DNA from: a virus
Direction: 5' to 3' (one strand)
IMG/VR virus record: IMGVR_UViG_3300032278_002022
Span: 1-23,712 of that record
Length of the DNA stretch: 23,712 bases
Part shown: positions 14,854 through 21,696 of the stretch, piece by piece
How positions within the stretch are numbered: the first letter of the stretch is position 1
How the letters are laid out: each line of letters opens with the position of its first letter
Notes under the pieces: model-generated
What the model was told of the DNA's origin: nothing
What the model saw: only the letters and a program-made list of their open reading frames with translations
Databases searched by the model: none
Position numbers and translations under genes: made by a program

Positions 14854-15225
14854 TTATCTTCTTCTGTTCATAGCAGATTTGGCCATCTGTTTAACTTTAT
14901 CTGTAGAACCTTGATTGTCAAAATCCATTTCAGGATCTGTTTCTGCATCTTTTTCTGTTTTAATTTTAATTGTTTCTTGATCAAAATCTGCTACAACGTT
15001 TTTTAATGCATCACCACTATCGTACATCTGTTTAAACAGATCATAAGAGAATGCTGGATAACCTGTGTTAGCCATTATACCTTTTACAGCATCAAAACTT
15101 ATTTCTGTAGATTGATTTTTATCATCAGCATCGCCTTTCATATTCAATAAGGTATTGATTAATGCTGACTCTACCTCTTTGTTATTACCTTCGCTTAATT
15201 TATTTTTGAATTCTGTGAATCGCAT
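14854..15225 (-). CDS. Conserved phage protein with possible prohead-protease site
   Basis: A 123-residue acidic protein with a basic tail (KQMAKSAMNRRR). It resembles small conserved proteins of T4-like marine phages by general features; I do not know a function. The N-terminus reads MRFTEFKNKLSEGNN. LSE followed by Gly fits the (I/L)-x-E|(G/A) site cut by T4 gp21-type prohead proteases, and a short leader before such a site is typical of proteins packed in the prohead. AAGGAAG gives a good ribosome binding site ten bases before the ATG. It lies four bases after the stop of the 288-residue gene, with which it is presumably cotranscribed. The role as an internal head protein is inference. Confidence 0.72.
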   Translation of the reverse strand: MRFTEFKNKLSEGNNKEVESALINTLLNMKGDADDKNQSTEISFDAVKGIMANTGYPAFSYDLFKQMYDSGDALKNVVADFDQETIKIKTEKDAETDPEMDFDNQGSTDKVKQMAKSAMNRRR

Positions 15226-15229
15226 GGAA

Positions 15230-16096
15230 TTACTTCCTTGCTAGTTTGGAATATATTCTATTAGATTGTTCAAATACTTCTTTGGATTCTCTTTGTTCTC
15301 TACCTTCAGGATCTGTTCCACCTGCTTCAGCATCCACGGCACCAAATTCATCTGCTTCTGGACCTTCTAAGCTATCCAAATCAGCATCTGCTTCTGGTTC
15401 AGTATTCATTGTGTCGCCAGCACCCATAGTGTCTGTTGTCGTTTCTTCACCTGTAAGTACTCTTACACCGTTATCTAACTCTGTTCGAGTTGTTGAAAGT
15501 GTTGCTTCTGCCTGCTCTAGAGCAGGTTGAATTTTTTGCATGAAAGCATCTGCCTTTTCTGCTCCCATTTCATCTCTAATTCTGTCTGAAAGTTCTAATA
15601 AACTTTCTGTTTTCATTGTTGCTAAATCTTCTAAGTAACCTGTAACTTTATCCATCATATCTTTAGCCGCAAGTATTAATTCTGATTGTTCTTCTACACC
15701 TTCTTTAACATTTTCACTGTTCATAAGTTTTGCCGCCGCTTGTCTTTCGTCAGGACTTAATGCTTGTCCTTTTCCAAGTTTATCTTTAATTGGTTTTTTT
15801 GCTTTATCTATTATTGGATTAGGGTTGTCTCCTGCAGGATTTTGTACATATTCTTTAATTGCTTGGTTTAATACATCAAGCATCATTTGACTCTTTTGAT
15901 AGTCGTGGTTTCTTAGTTCTTCACCAAAATGTTCGTTTTGAGTAATATTGTGAATTTTAGTTCTAACTTTATTTGCAGTATCTTCTAACTCTTCTCTAGT
16001 AAATCTGCTTAAATCCATTGTTTGATTAAAACGAGATTCAAATTCTGATAGTAAAGACTCTGTTGTAACTGGTTTTGTTAGCTCTATGCTCTGCAT
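15230..16096 (-). CDS. Putative virion/head-associated protein, helical with acidic C-terminus
   Basis: A 288-residue, almost entirely helical protein. Residues about 1-215 are amphipathic, probably coiled-coil helices (for example ESLLELSDRIRDEMGAEKAD). Residues 218-275 are a very acidic, Gly/Glu/Asp-rich low-complexity segment, and the end is basic (IYSKLARK). This composition resembles scaffold or prohead core proteins and other head-assembly proteins of T4-like phages, but I cannot assign a name. An ACTAAATA late-like motif ends five bases before the ATG. The following gene starts four bases after its stop. An unstructured acidic tail can also serve a DNA-mimic or chaperone role. Confidence 0.75.
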   Translation of the reverse strand: MQSIELTKPVTTESLLSEFESRFNQTMDLSRFTREELEDTANKVRTKIHNITQNEHFGEELRNHDYQKSQMMLDVLNQAIKEYVQNPAGDNPNPIIDKAKKPIKDKLGKGQALSPDERQAAAKLMNSENVKEGVEEQSELILAAKDMMDKVTGYLEDLATMKTESLLELSDRIRDEMGAEKADAFMQKIQPALEQAEATLSTTRTELDNGVRVLTGEETTTDTMGAGDTMNTEPEADADLDSLEGPEADEFGAVDAEAGGTDPEGREQRESKEVFEQSNRIYSKLARK

Positions 16097-16101
16097 ATCA
16101 T

Positions 16102-16109
16102 TATTTAGT
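16102..16109 (-). promoter_or_regulatory. Late-promoter-like ACTAAATA
   Basis: It lies in the 18-base gap between two minus-strand genes, five bases before the ATG at 16096; 6 of 8 match to TATAAATA. The same octamer recurs at 19744-19751. Confidence 0.45.
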
Positions 16110-16114
16110 CGTTT

Positions 16115-16621
16115 CTACCTAAAGGTAGATTGGAATATTTGTTGTATTTTAGCTTTATATTCGTCTGCTAGGTCGTTAGCCGTTTCTAATCTTTGTCCGT
16201 ATGCCTCTTCCATAGCTTCGTTTTCTTCTTTTTTTGCTTGTTTCATCATTATTTTTGCACTGCGTATTTCAAATAGTTTAGAAGCAAAATGTAAGTCATA
16301 TTCTAATAGATTAGATGGTGGAACATTACCTTCTGCTAGATAGTGTGCAATTAAAATTGCAGTTTGTTTAAGGTTAATGTCGTCATGTAGAATAGTAGCA
16401 GTCATCATATCAGCGATAACATATATGTAACGTGTACCTGTATGTTTTTTAGGTACGATTGCTATGTTGCCTATTAAGATACCTTTTGAAAATTGTTTTG
16501 GTAAATGACGAAATGGTCGTTTAGCTTCTTCTTTATATACTAGGTCCGCAAGTTTTTCCTTGAGTCCATATGCCTCAATTTGTCTTACTAGTTCTTTGAA
16601 TGATCTATTGTTTTTTGTCAT
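16115..16621 (-). CDS. Conserved hypothetical phage protein (168 aa)
   Basis: A 168-residue basic protein without Cys-based motifs, signal peptide or membrane helix. The first half contains a beta-rich GILIGNIAIVPKKHTGTRYIYVIAD segment; the second half is a long charged helix (KLFEIRSAKIMMKQAKKEEN onward) with coiled-coil character. I do not recognise the family. It overlaps the upstream 78-residue gene by 17 bases and is followed after 18 bases by a gene with its own late-like motif, so it belongs to the same late block. Its context among head and structural candidates suggests an assembly or structural role, but this is not shown by the sequence. Confidence 0.7.
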   Translation of the reverse strand: MTKNNRSFKELVRQIEAYGLKEKLADLVYKEEAKRPFRHLPKQFSKGILIGNIAIVPKKHTGTRYIYVIADMMTATILHDDINLKQTAILIAHYLAEGNVPPSNLLEYDLHFASKLFEIRSAKIMMKQAKKEENEAMEEAYGQRLETANDLADEYKAKIQQIFQSTFR

Positions 16622-16841
16622 TTTTCACAAATCTTATACGTCTATTTAAAGCGTATTGTACGCCAATGTCAAGTTTTTTTCTAACAAATATACTCTTGTC
16701 TCCTAGTATTTTTGCTATTTGAACTTCTTCTGGTAATAAATCTATACTACGAAAAGATTCTTTATCTTTATATTTGTTGATAAAATTTATTTGCTCGTTG
16801 GTAATATAAACTTGTACACCAGGTGCTATTTTTATATACAT
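16605..16841 (-). CDS. Small conserved hypothetical phage protein (78 aa)
   Basis: A 78-residue basic protein with an N-terminal beta segment (YIKIAPGVQVYITNEQ) and a C-terminal Arg/Lys-rich tail (LNRRIRFVKNDKKQ). It has no recognisable domain. It overlaps the next gene by 17 bases and follows the 98-residue membrane protein gene by 14 bases, so translation of the three is probably linked. No Shine-Dalgarno is obvious before the ATG at 16841. The sequence looks like a genuine protein, with good hydrophobic/charged alternation and no antisense competitor, but function is unknown. Confidence 0.65.
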   Translation of the reverse strand: MYIKIAPGVQVYITNEQINFINKYKDKESFRSIDLLPEEVQIAKILGDKSIFVRKKLDIGVQYALNRRIRFVKNDKKQ

Positions 16842-16855
16842 TGTTTGTGAATAAT

Positions 16856-17152
16856 TTAATTTAATCTTATAAGAAGAACTACCATGGTTGAAAGTAGTCC
16901 TGCTATAACTGTGCCTGCCGCGGTTATAACTGTTTTAGAATGTGATTTGTGATTTTGTTTCATATCGTCGTTGATTTTACTTAGACGATGTTCAATAGCG
17001 GATAGTCTATCATGTAGTCCTTTGTATCGTTCACTACATAAGTCCACGTGTGCTTCTAAATTTGTTTTTTCTAACTCAGTTGGCATATATTTTAATTCTC
17101 GTTTTACATCGTCCAGATGTTTCTTTAGTGTTAGGTATTCTGCCTGTGTCAT
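16856..17152 (-). CDS. Coiled-coil protein with C-terminal membrane anchor (XhlA/holin-like layout)
   Basis: A 98-residue protein. Residues 1-70 form a charged helical coiled coil (LKKHLDDVKRELKY, RLSAIEHRLSKINDDM). Residues 75-95 are a single hydrophobic helix (AAGTVIAGLLSTMVVLLIRL) at the very C-terminus. This matches the general plan of XhlA-type or tail-anchored holin accessory proteins in which the coiled coil faces the cytoplasm, so a lysis function is possible. A tail or membrane-docking role is equally open. No endolysin gene lies next to it in this window, which weakens a lysis assignment. The start codon is inside a repeated sequence (17141-17188). Confidence 0.68.
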   Translation of the reverse strand: MTQAEYLTLKKHLDDVKRELKYMPTELEKTNLEAHVDLCSERYKGLHDRLSAIEHRLSKINDDMKQNHKSHSKTVITAAGTVIAGLLSTMVVLLIRLN

Positions 17153-17188
17153 GCCTTAACTGCCTATGTTTGCCTGTGTATGCCTTAA
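17141..17188. repeat. Imperfect tandem repeat over a start codon
   Basis: On the plus strand TGCCTGTGTCATGCCTTAA (17141-17159) recurs as TGCCTGTGTATGCCTTAA (17171-17188) with one base deleted, and a partial unit TGCCTATGTT sits between (17161-17170). The first unit contains the minus-strand start codon of the 98-residue gene; in the second unit the deletion removes that ATG. Confidence 0.8.
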
Positions 17189-17194
17189 TCATTA

Positions 17195-17665
17195 TTATTT
17201 ATTAATTTCTCCAGCATAAGAAAAGTACGTGTTTATTGTGTGATCATTAGTCGTTATAAATGTATTCGTAGGAAATGTAACAGTTTCTTTGCAAAATGAT
17301 AGTATAGGTACTAAATGAAAATCATCTATTAATTGTGCAGTTGGTTCTTGTATTTTGCCATATACTTCTGGTTGTTCAACAAAAAATGTAAAATGCCAAC
17401 TGTTTTGTTTACCGTCATAAACAGAACCAAATCGCATATTAGCAACGGGTTCATTAAGTTTCATAGGTGGAGTTTCCCAAGTAATGTTACCTCTTATTTG
17501 AAGCAATTGCGACATTGTATTGAAGTTAGAGTTTTGATTTCGTGCAATAGCCAAAGTGTGTTTGTCATGTATAACTTCATTTGACTCAGTTTTAAAAGGA
17601 AATTCTTTTCTTAAATTTCCATTATTAGTAATATCAACTAGAGTATGAATACGAAATTCGTACAT
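17195..17665 (-). CDS. Conserved phage protein of unknown function (156 aa)
   Basis: A 156-residue soluble protein, beta-rich, starting MYEFRIHTLVDITNNG and containing LAIARNQNSNFNTMSQLLQIRGNITWETPP, followed by an aromatic SWHFTFFVEQ strand. I associate similar short proteins with T4-like marine phages, but I know no function. Its ATG overlaps the stop codon of the sulfotransferase-like gene (TAATG), so translation is coupled. The fold may be a single beta-barrel or sandwich domain. Nothing indicates secretion. The tight coupling suggests that it works with, or is at least made in equal amount to, the 211-residue upstream protein. Confidence 0.7.
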   Translation of the reverse strand: MYEFRIHTLVDITNNGNLRKEFPFKTESNEVIHDKHTLAIARNQNSNFNTMSQLLQIRGNITWETPPMKLNEPVANMRFGSVYDGKQNSWHFTFFVEQPEVYGKIQEPTAQLIDDFHLVPILSFCKETVTFPTNTFITTNDHTINTYFSYAGEINK

Positions 17666-18300
17666 TATGTGGCCTTATTATAATACTGATAATCTTTTTC
17701 TAGATATGTATCTAATTTTTGTCTTAATTCTGGATTTCTTCTCATTTCAGTTTTTAATTCAATTTTTAATGCTTCTGCCATTTGAGTAATGTACTTAACG
17801 TGTCTCCATCTAGGTTTAACGTATGGGAAATTTCCATACATTTTTAAATTATGTTCTTTGGCAAAGTCTTGCATTTTCTCATTAAGATCCGGACCAACTT
17901 TTATAAAGTGTTCTACTTTTGTTTGTTCAATTACTTCCCAAGGTGCTAGTGTAAATCTATCAAAGTGTGGCCACCATTCCATGATTTTTTGATTTCTAAA
18001 CCATGCGTAATCTTCAAAACCAGTTGCCCATTCTATTATACCTGTCCACCATCTGTACTCTGGCTCGTGTAATAAAACAAATGCAGGTTTTTGATTTTCT
18101 TTTAATTGTTCAGTAGTCATTTTTCTCATATTACCATAATCTTTTCCTAACCAATGTAATGTTGATTTTGCCGCTGAACCACAGTTATGCAACCAACACA
18201 AATTTGATTCTGGGATATCATATACATAAGGAGTTTTATCTCTCATTTTGTTTTCAGGTGAGAGTATAATTGCTAGTGTATTTTCTATAGGTGTTGGCAT
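17665..18300 (-). CDS. Sulfotransferase-like phage protein (tentative)
   Basis: A 211-residue soluble protein. CWLHNCGSAAKSTLHWLG (35-52) has the position and shape of the PAPS-binding loop of sulfotransferases (P-K-x-G-S-T/S-x-L). FVLLHEPEYRWWTGIIEW (74-91) resembles the second motif (strand, R-D-P-x-x-R-x-x-S) that binds the 3'-phosphate, with Glu-Pro-x-x-Arg kept but the Ser changed to Thr. Trp content is high. If the assignment holds, it would sulfate a sugar or lipid; the key Lys of the loop is not in its usual place, so activity is doubtful. ATTAAATA ends five bases before the ATG, after a strong terminator, so it starts a new transcription unit. Confidence 0.45.
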   Translation of the reverse strand: MPTPIENTLAIILSPENKMRDKTPYVYDIPESNLCWLHNCGSAAKSTLHWLGKDYGNMRKMTTEQLKENQKPAFVLLHEPEYRWWTGIIEWATGFEDYAWFRNQKIMEWWPHFDRFTLAPWEVIEQTKVEHFIKVGPDLNEKMQDFAKEHNLKMYGNFPYVKPRWRHVKYITQMAEALKIELKTEMRRNPELRQKLDTYLEKDYQYYNKAT

Positions 18301-18305
18301 ATGGA

Positions 18306-18313
18306 TATTTAAT
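18306..18313 (-). promoter_or_regulatory. Late-promoter-like ATTAAATA before the 211-aa gene
   Basis: It follows the terminator at 18318-18353 and ends five bases before the ATG at 18300, which is the expected layout for a new late transcription unit. Confidence 0.5.
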
Positions 18314-18317
18314 ATTG

Positions 18318-18353
18318 AAAAAGGGCGAACCTAATTAAAGTTCCGCCCTTTTT
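18318..18353 (-). terminator. Strong intrinsic terminator
   Basis: AAAAAGGGCG (18318-18327) pairs perfectly with CGCCCTTTTT (18344-18353), and GAAC/GTTC extend the stem around an A/T-rich loop. On the minus strand the GC stem is followed by five T, as in an intrinsic terminator; the flanking A-run makes it potentially active on the plus strand too. It begins 34 bases after the stop of the gene at 18388 and ends the three-gene structural operon. Confidence 0.88.
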
Positions 18354-18387
18354 GGTAATCGCAAAAACAAATTGCTTTAGTTTATTA

Positions 18388-18792
18388 TTATACAACTGCC
18401 GTAAGTAATATACCTATGTCTGTTGCAGTAGCTACAGATGACGCAACGTTTGCCGTAACGTTACCTGCACCGTTTAATGCTCTGATGTCCGCTTGTAGCG
18501 TACCACCTGAGAGTAATGTACCTAGGCTGTCTGTTCTTACTGTGTAAGTCTTTTGTTTTCCACTGTCAACCAACGGTCCTTCTGAAAGGATGTTAATGTG
18601 CTGACTGATAACTGATCTTACTGCCTCTAAACCTGCTGTTGCAGATCCAGTTCTTAAGTCTCCAGTTTCAGACGCCATAGAGTTGACAAAGTCTACAGTA
18701 AAAGAAGATGTTGCTACACCTTCTAGTTCCATATTTGTGCCGTGAACGAAGTTTTGTCCGCCACCTGCCGCTTTCGTTTGATCGAATGCCAT
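18388..18792 (-). CDS. Small structural protein, tandem paralogue 3
   Basis: A 134-residue Gly/Ala/Thr/Ser-rich protein. It shares an overall pattern with the two upstream genes: an N-terminal AAGGGQNF stretch, an FTVDFVNSM strand, GPLVDSGKQKTYTVRTDSL in the middle and an IRALNG strand near the end, then a hydrophobic C-terminus. GAGGAG eight bases before the ATG is a strong ribosome binding site. Such compositions and expression signals fit an abundant virion protein, such as a capsid decoration or tail-sheath accessory protein. It is the last gene before the terminator. I do not recognise a named family. Function is inferred from composition, paralogy and translation signals. Confidence 0.75.
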   Translation of the reverse strand: MAFDQTKAAGGGQNFVHGTNMELEGVATSSFTVDFVNSMASETGDLRTGSATAGLEAVRSVISQHINILSEGPLVDSGKQKTYTVRTDSLGTLLSGGTLQADIRALNGAGNVTANVASSVATATDIGILLTAVV

Positions 18793-18811
18793 CTGTTATT
18801 CTCCTCTATCC

Positions 18812-19240
18812 TTATGCTACAACTGCCGCAGTTAGAATACCTAATTGCGTGTGTGTTGCAGTAGTGGCACCATTTTGACCTGTAACTGCTCTAAGAGCCG
18901 TTTGTAAAGTCGCTAATGATCCACCGCTTGTTGTTTCAGTAAACGTAAAAGATCCACCTGCACTTGCCGGAGCACCAACAAAATTGTCAGTTCCTTCAGT
19001 CATGTAAGTCTTTTGCTTGTTTGATTCTACTAAAGGTCCAGCCGCTACAATGTTACCGTATATTCTGATACAGTTTTCTGCAGTGTATTGGTCTTCGTCT
19101 TTAGCTGTTTGACCGTTCATGGCGTCAACAAAGTCAACTGTAAAGAATTCTAATTCTTTACCCATGCCGTCATATTTTGATGTTGCATTAAAAGAAGTGT
19201 TCGGTTCTCCTCCTGCAACTGATCCTGCTGTATAAGCCAT
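18812..19240 (-). CDS. Small structural protein, tandem paralogue 2
   Basis: A 142-residue protein with the same design: TAGSVAGGEPN at the start, LEFFTVDFVDAM, GPLVESNKQKTY, LQTALRAVTGQNG, and LGILTAAVVA at the C-terminus, close to the DIGILLTAVV end of the gene at 18388. A Gly/Ser/Thr-rich insertion (about 88-110) is specific to this copy. A perfect AGGAGG lies eight bases before the ATG. It lies between its two relatives with short spacers of 19 and 25 bases. No signal peptide is present. An abundant virion surface protein is the most likely role. Confidence 0.75.
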   Translation of the reverse strand: MAYTAGSVAGGEPNTSFNATSKYDGMGKELEFFTVDFVDAMNGQTAKDEDQYTAENCIRIYGNIVAAGPLVESNKQKTYMTEGTDNFVGAPASAGGSFTFTETTSGGSLATLQTALRAVTGQNGATTATHTQLGILTAAVVA

Positions 19241-19265
19241 ATTATTTTCCTCCTATAACCTATTA

Positions 19266-19679
19266 TTACGCCATTGCAGTAAGTTTACCCATATCTCTAT
19301 CAGCCGCTGTTGCAGATGATATAGTTAAAGTAATCTTAGCATTGGAGTTTAACGCTCGAATAGCCGCTTGAATTGCCGCTACTGTTGTCGTTCCACTTAA
19401 TGTGTCTAATGAGTCTCGTCTAACCATCCAAGTATGTTCGTGAGCCGCAGATATAACACCATTTCCTAAGATGTTAACGCCTTGGTTTTCGATTGCTTCT
19501 CTGATCATGTGAAGACCCGCTGTGTTAGCCGCCGCGTATGGATGAGTAACCTCAGCCGTTGCCGTAGCTAGTAAGTCAACAGTTAGAAAGTCAACCTGTA
19601 CACCTTCATGCTCTTGAGCAAGATTTGGTGATACAAAGTTTCCGTGACCGCCTGCGACTAGTGTGCCTGTGTATGCCAT
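19266..19679 (-). CDS. Small structural protein, tandem paralogue 1
   Basis: A 137-residue protein: TGTLVAGGHGNFVSP, EGVQVDFLTVDLL, INILGNG-like GVNILGNGVI, HTWMVRRDSLDTL and AIQAAIRALNSN repeat the block order of the other two. AGGAGG precedes the ATG by eight bases. This is the first gene of the three-gene operon, with an ACTAAATA late-like motif 65 bases upstream and a hairpin (19716-19734) in the leader. The leader and Shine-Dalgarno separate these genes from the leaderless-looking late genes elsewhere in the window and imply high-level translation. Probable major minor-virion or decoration protein. Confidence 0.75.
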   Translation of the reverse strand: MAYTGTLVAGGHGNFVSPNLAQEHEGVQVDFLTVDLLATATAEVTHPYAAANTAGLHMIREAIENQGVNILGNGVISAAHEHTWMVRRDSLDTLSGTTTVAAIQAAIRALNSNAKITLTISSATAADRDMGKLTAMA

Positions 19680-19715
19680 TTTTAATCCTCCTATTTTCTC
19701 TGATTATTTGGCTTT

Positions 19716-19734
19716 AGTCACCGCTCAGGTGACT
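19716..19734. promoter_or_regulatory. Hairpin in the leader of the structural operon
   Basis: AGTCACC (19716-19722) and GGTGACT (19728-19734) form a perfect 7-bp stem with a 5-base loop. On the minus strand it falls between the ACTAAATA motif and the first Shine-Dalgarno, and no T-run follows, so an mRNA-stabilising or processing element is likelier than a terminator. Confidence 0.55.
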
Positions 19735-19743
19735 GTATGTTTC

Positions 19744-19751
19744 TATTTAGT
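19744..19751 (-). promoter_or_regulatory. Late-promoter-like ACTAAATA for the structural operon
   Basis: It lies 65 bases before the ATG at 19679 and just before the leader hairpin; 6 of 8 match to TATAAATA. Confidence 0.4.
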
Positions 19752-19774
19752 GAATGATCTGGTAAATTCAGTAG

Positions 19775-20395
19775 TTATATTACTATTTTGTTCAAATTTG
19801 TCCAAATTTCGTCAGATCTAGTTCTTTTTATAAAATTATAGTTCAAACGAAGCAGAATTCTTTTTATCCTCTTACAAGTTTTTGGACGTTTCCTATCTTT
19901 CATTTCAACATTAATAACTGGATTATTTCTTTTAATAGTATTTTCTGCACCCAGAAGAACTTCAACTTCAAATCCATCTACATCAATTTTAATAAAATCT
20001 ATGTCATTTAAATTAAAACTATCTAGTGTTCGACATTTTATATTACCAGGTATATTTGTTAATGTTGTAGAATTAAATTCCTGTGATGCTGTATGTTCCT
20101 TATTAGACAATCCATATTGAAATAATTGTACGTTAGTTTCATGTATGTTTTTATTAAAGCATTCTATAAAATTAGGATTAGGTTCAAAGCAATATACTTG
20201 TTCAAACTTTTGTGCAAGTTCACGAGTCCACATACCAACATTACTGCCTATGTCTATACAGTTTCTCCAACGTTTAACATACTTTAGTGCTGTCTTTCGT
20301 TGGGTTGGTTGACTGTCTTTTTCTTCGCATTCTACTAAGGTAGGTTTGATATGCGGTCCATATAGCACCCAAAATTTATGATCTGTAGGTTCCAT
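19775..20395 (-). CDS. FkbM-family SAM-dependent methyltransferase
   Basis: A 206-residue Rossmann-fold methyltransferase. Motif I is CIDIGSNVGMWT (46-57), which binds SAM; YCFEPNPNF (68-76) is the acidic loop that binds the ribose, and DFIKIDVDGFEVEVLLGAE (133-151) is the signature region of FkbM-type enzymes that often methylate hydroxyl groups on sugars or other natural products. Its N-terminal 40 residues are short and its C-terminal third is basic. It sits between structural paralogues, with ATTAAATA ending six bases before the ATG. It may methylate a glycan on the virion or the host, or another small acceptor; the target is not visible. The FkbM call is firm. Confidence 0.88.
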   Translation of the reverse strand: MEPTDHKFWVLYGPHIKPTLVECEEKDSQPTQRKTALKYVKRWRNCIDIGSNVGMWTRELAQKFEQVYCFEPNPNFIECFNKNIHETNVQLFQYGLSNKEHTASQEFNSTTLTNIPGNIKCRTLDSFNLNDIDFIKIDVDGFEVEVLLGAENTIKRNNPVINVEMKDRKRPKTCKRIKRILLRLNYNFIKRTRSDEIWTNLNKIVI

Positions 20396-20401
20396 TAAAG
20401 T

Positions 20402-20409
20402 TATTTAAT
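20402..20409 (-). promoter_or_regulatory. Late-promoter-like ATTAAATA before the methyltransferase gene
   Basis: It ends six bases before the ATG at 20395 in the 38-base intergenic gap; same octamer as before nrdB and the 211-residue gene. Confidence 0.45.
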
Positions 20410-20433
20410 TACAAAGAATTAGTATATAATTTT

Positions 20434-20808
20434 TTAAGAGTTATCTAGTTTTAGTTCAGTAAGTGTAACGACTGAGCCTGATACGTCGACATTGTTTACG
20501 CCAACAGTAGTACCCATATCTCGTATTGCTGTTTGAAGTGTTGCGGCAGTCCATCCTGGTCGTTCCATACTAACATCCATTCTACCTGATGCCGCATCGT
20601 CGATACGTTGATAAAGTATAGTACCTCGTAATAGGAGTGTTCTAATTAAATTGTGTATTGTTTCATCATAACCTAATTCTGTACGTACATCAATTGCAGA
20701 TGCACCAACATTTTTTAGTGTAATATGAAAGAACTTTACTTCTGCACCGGCAAAGTTGTCAGTAGTTCCAATTGCATTAGTTACTTTAAAATTGTTTGGT
20801 GTTGCCAT
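20434..20808 (-). CDS. Small structural protein, divergent fourth paralogue
   Basis: A 124-residue protein that keeps the plan of the three tandem genes: an N-terminal TDNFAGAEVKFFHITLKNVG aligns with EFFTVDFVDAM, IHNLIRTLLLRGTILYQ with the INIL region, and LQTAIRDMGTTVG with LQTALRAVTGQ. The central KQKTY/VRxDSL segment is missing, so it is diverged. AATAAATA ends seven bases before the ATG and there is no Shine-Dalgarno, unlike its relatives. A virion structural role is likely by paralogy. Confidence 0.68.
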   Translation of the reverse strand: MATPNNFKVTNAIGTTDNFAGAEVKFFHITLKNVGASAIDVRTELGYDETIHNLIRTLLLRGTILYQRIDDAASGRMDVSMERPGWTAATLQTAIRDMGTTVGVNNVDVSGSVVTLTELKLDNS

Positions 20809-20815
20809 ATACCAT

Positions 20816-20823
20816 TATTTATT
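20816..20823 (-). promoter_or_regulatory. Late promoter AATAAATA
   Basis: A 7 of 8 match to TATAAATA, seven bases before the ATG at 20808 and inside the short gap after the upstream gene. Confidence 0.5.
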
Positions 20824-20830
20824 TTGGTTG

Positions 20831-21691
20831 TTAAATTGATCTTCTAATTTTTGTTCTTGCTCGGTCATGAATTGTCTGCAATAGTTTTACAAATGTATAA
20901 CCACCTTTTGTTATATCGTCAATCATTGTAATAACAGGTGCATAAGCGGCCATTATTGGAGCCGGAACTGCTCTACCTTGTTTAACCATATCAGCGGCAA
21001 CTTTTGCTCGTCTTACGTTTGATGCTCCAACTAGTAATCTGTATCCAGACATCTCATCCGGTGTTAACTCTTTTCCTGGTACTGTTCGTTCAGCATCTAC
21101 TACATTATCTAATTCTAATCTTTGTTTGTCAGCAAATATTTGTGCTTGTCTTTGTAAGTCAGTGCCAGACAGTTTGGCTTTTAATGCTTGTATTAATCTT
21201 GTTGCTGTTATTTGTTTTCTTTTTGCGCCTAGCTTTGGATAATCACTAATTGCTCTTCTTAAATTTTTATAATCTAAATTACCAATACCTAATGCTGATT
21301 CTAATTGTGTTAAGAATTCATAATCGTTTTTAAGATTTCTAAGGTATCTTCGTATTGCTAATACTGGTACATTCTGCCTTTGTCTTAAAGCCATTGCCGC
21401 ATTTTTGTTTGCTAGTTTTTGAACAACTTCAGGATCTCCTGCCACTATTGCTAACATATTATGAAGGTCATTTGCTGTGCCTCTTACTTTAGTAAACCCA
21501 CCATATGCTAGAGTAGTGTTAGCATATGACTTGGCAAATCCTGCTGTTTGTGAGAAGTTTTTTAACAGTGATAGTGTAAGAAAACTAAGATATATACGTT
21601 CTGTTATTTCTTGAAATGTATATCGTTGCAGGTCGCTTTGGCGTCTTACGATTCTTGCTTCAGATACATACTGTAAAAAGGGTGTTAACAT
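20831..21691 (-). CDS. Putative head/structure-associated phage protein (286 aa)
   Basis: A basic, helical protein with many Arg and Lys, ending RARTKIRRSI. It has no domain I recognise. The open frame reaches to 21715, but TATAAATA at 21697-21704 would start mRNA near 21691, exactly at the ATG of MLTPFLQYVSEARIV, so I prefer this start. An ATG at 21697 lies within the promoter motif. The N-terminus has VSE followed by Ala, close to the (I/L)-x-E|(A/G) prohead-protease site. The protein could be packed in the head and trimmed. It is divergent from the glycosyltransferase-like gene, with 18 bases between starts. Confidence 0.7.
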   Translation of the reverse strand: MLTPFLQYVSEARIVRRQSDLQRYTFQEITERIYLSFLTLSLLKNFSQTAGFAKSYANTTLAYGGFTKVRGTANDLHNMLAIVAGDPEVVQKLANKNAAMALRQRQNVPVLAIRRYLRNLKNDYEFLTQLESALGIGNLDYKNLRRAISDYPKLGAKRKQITATRLIQALKAKLSGTDLQRQAQIFADKQRLELDNVVDAERTVPGKELTPDEMSGYRLLVGASNVRRAKVAADMVKQGRAVPAPIMAAYAPVITMIDDITKGGYTFVKLLQTIHDRARTKIRRSI

Positions 21692-21696
21692 ACTCA

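Noticed and set aside
15246-15530. Plus-strand ORF opposite the acidic tail of the 288-aa gene
   Set aside because: Ser/Pro/Val low-complexity shadow of a Glu/Asp/Gly-rich coding segment.
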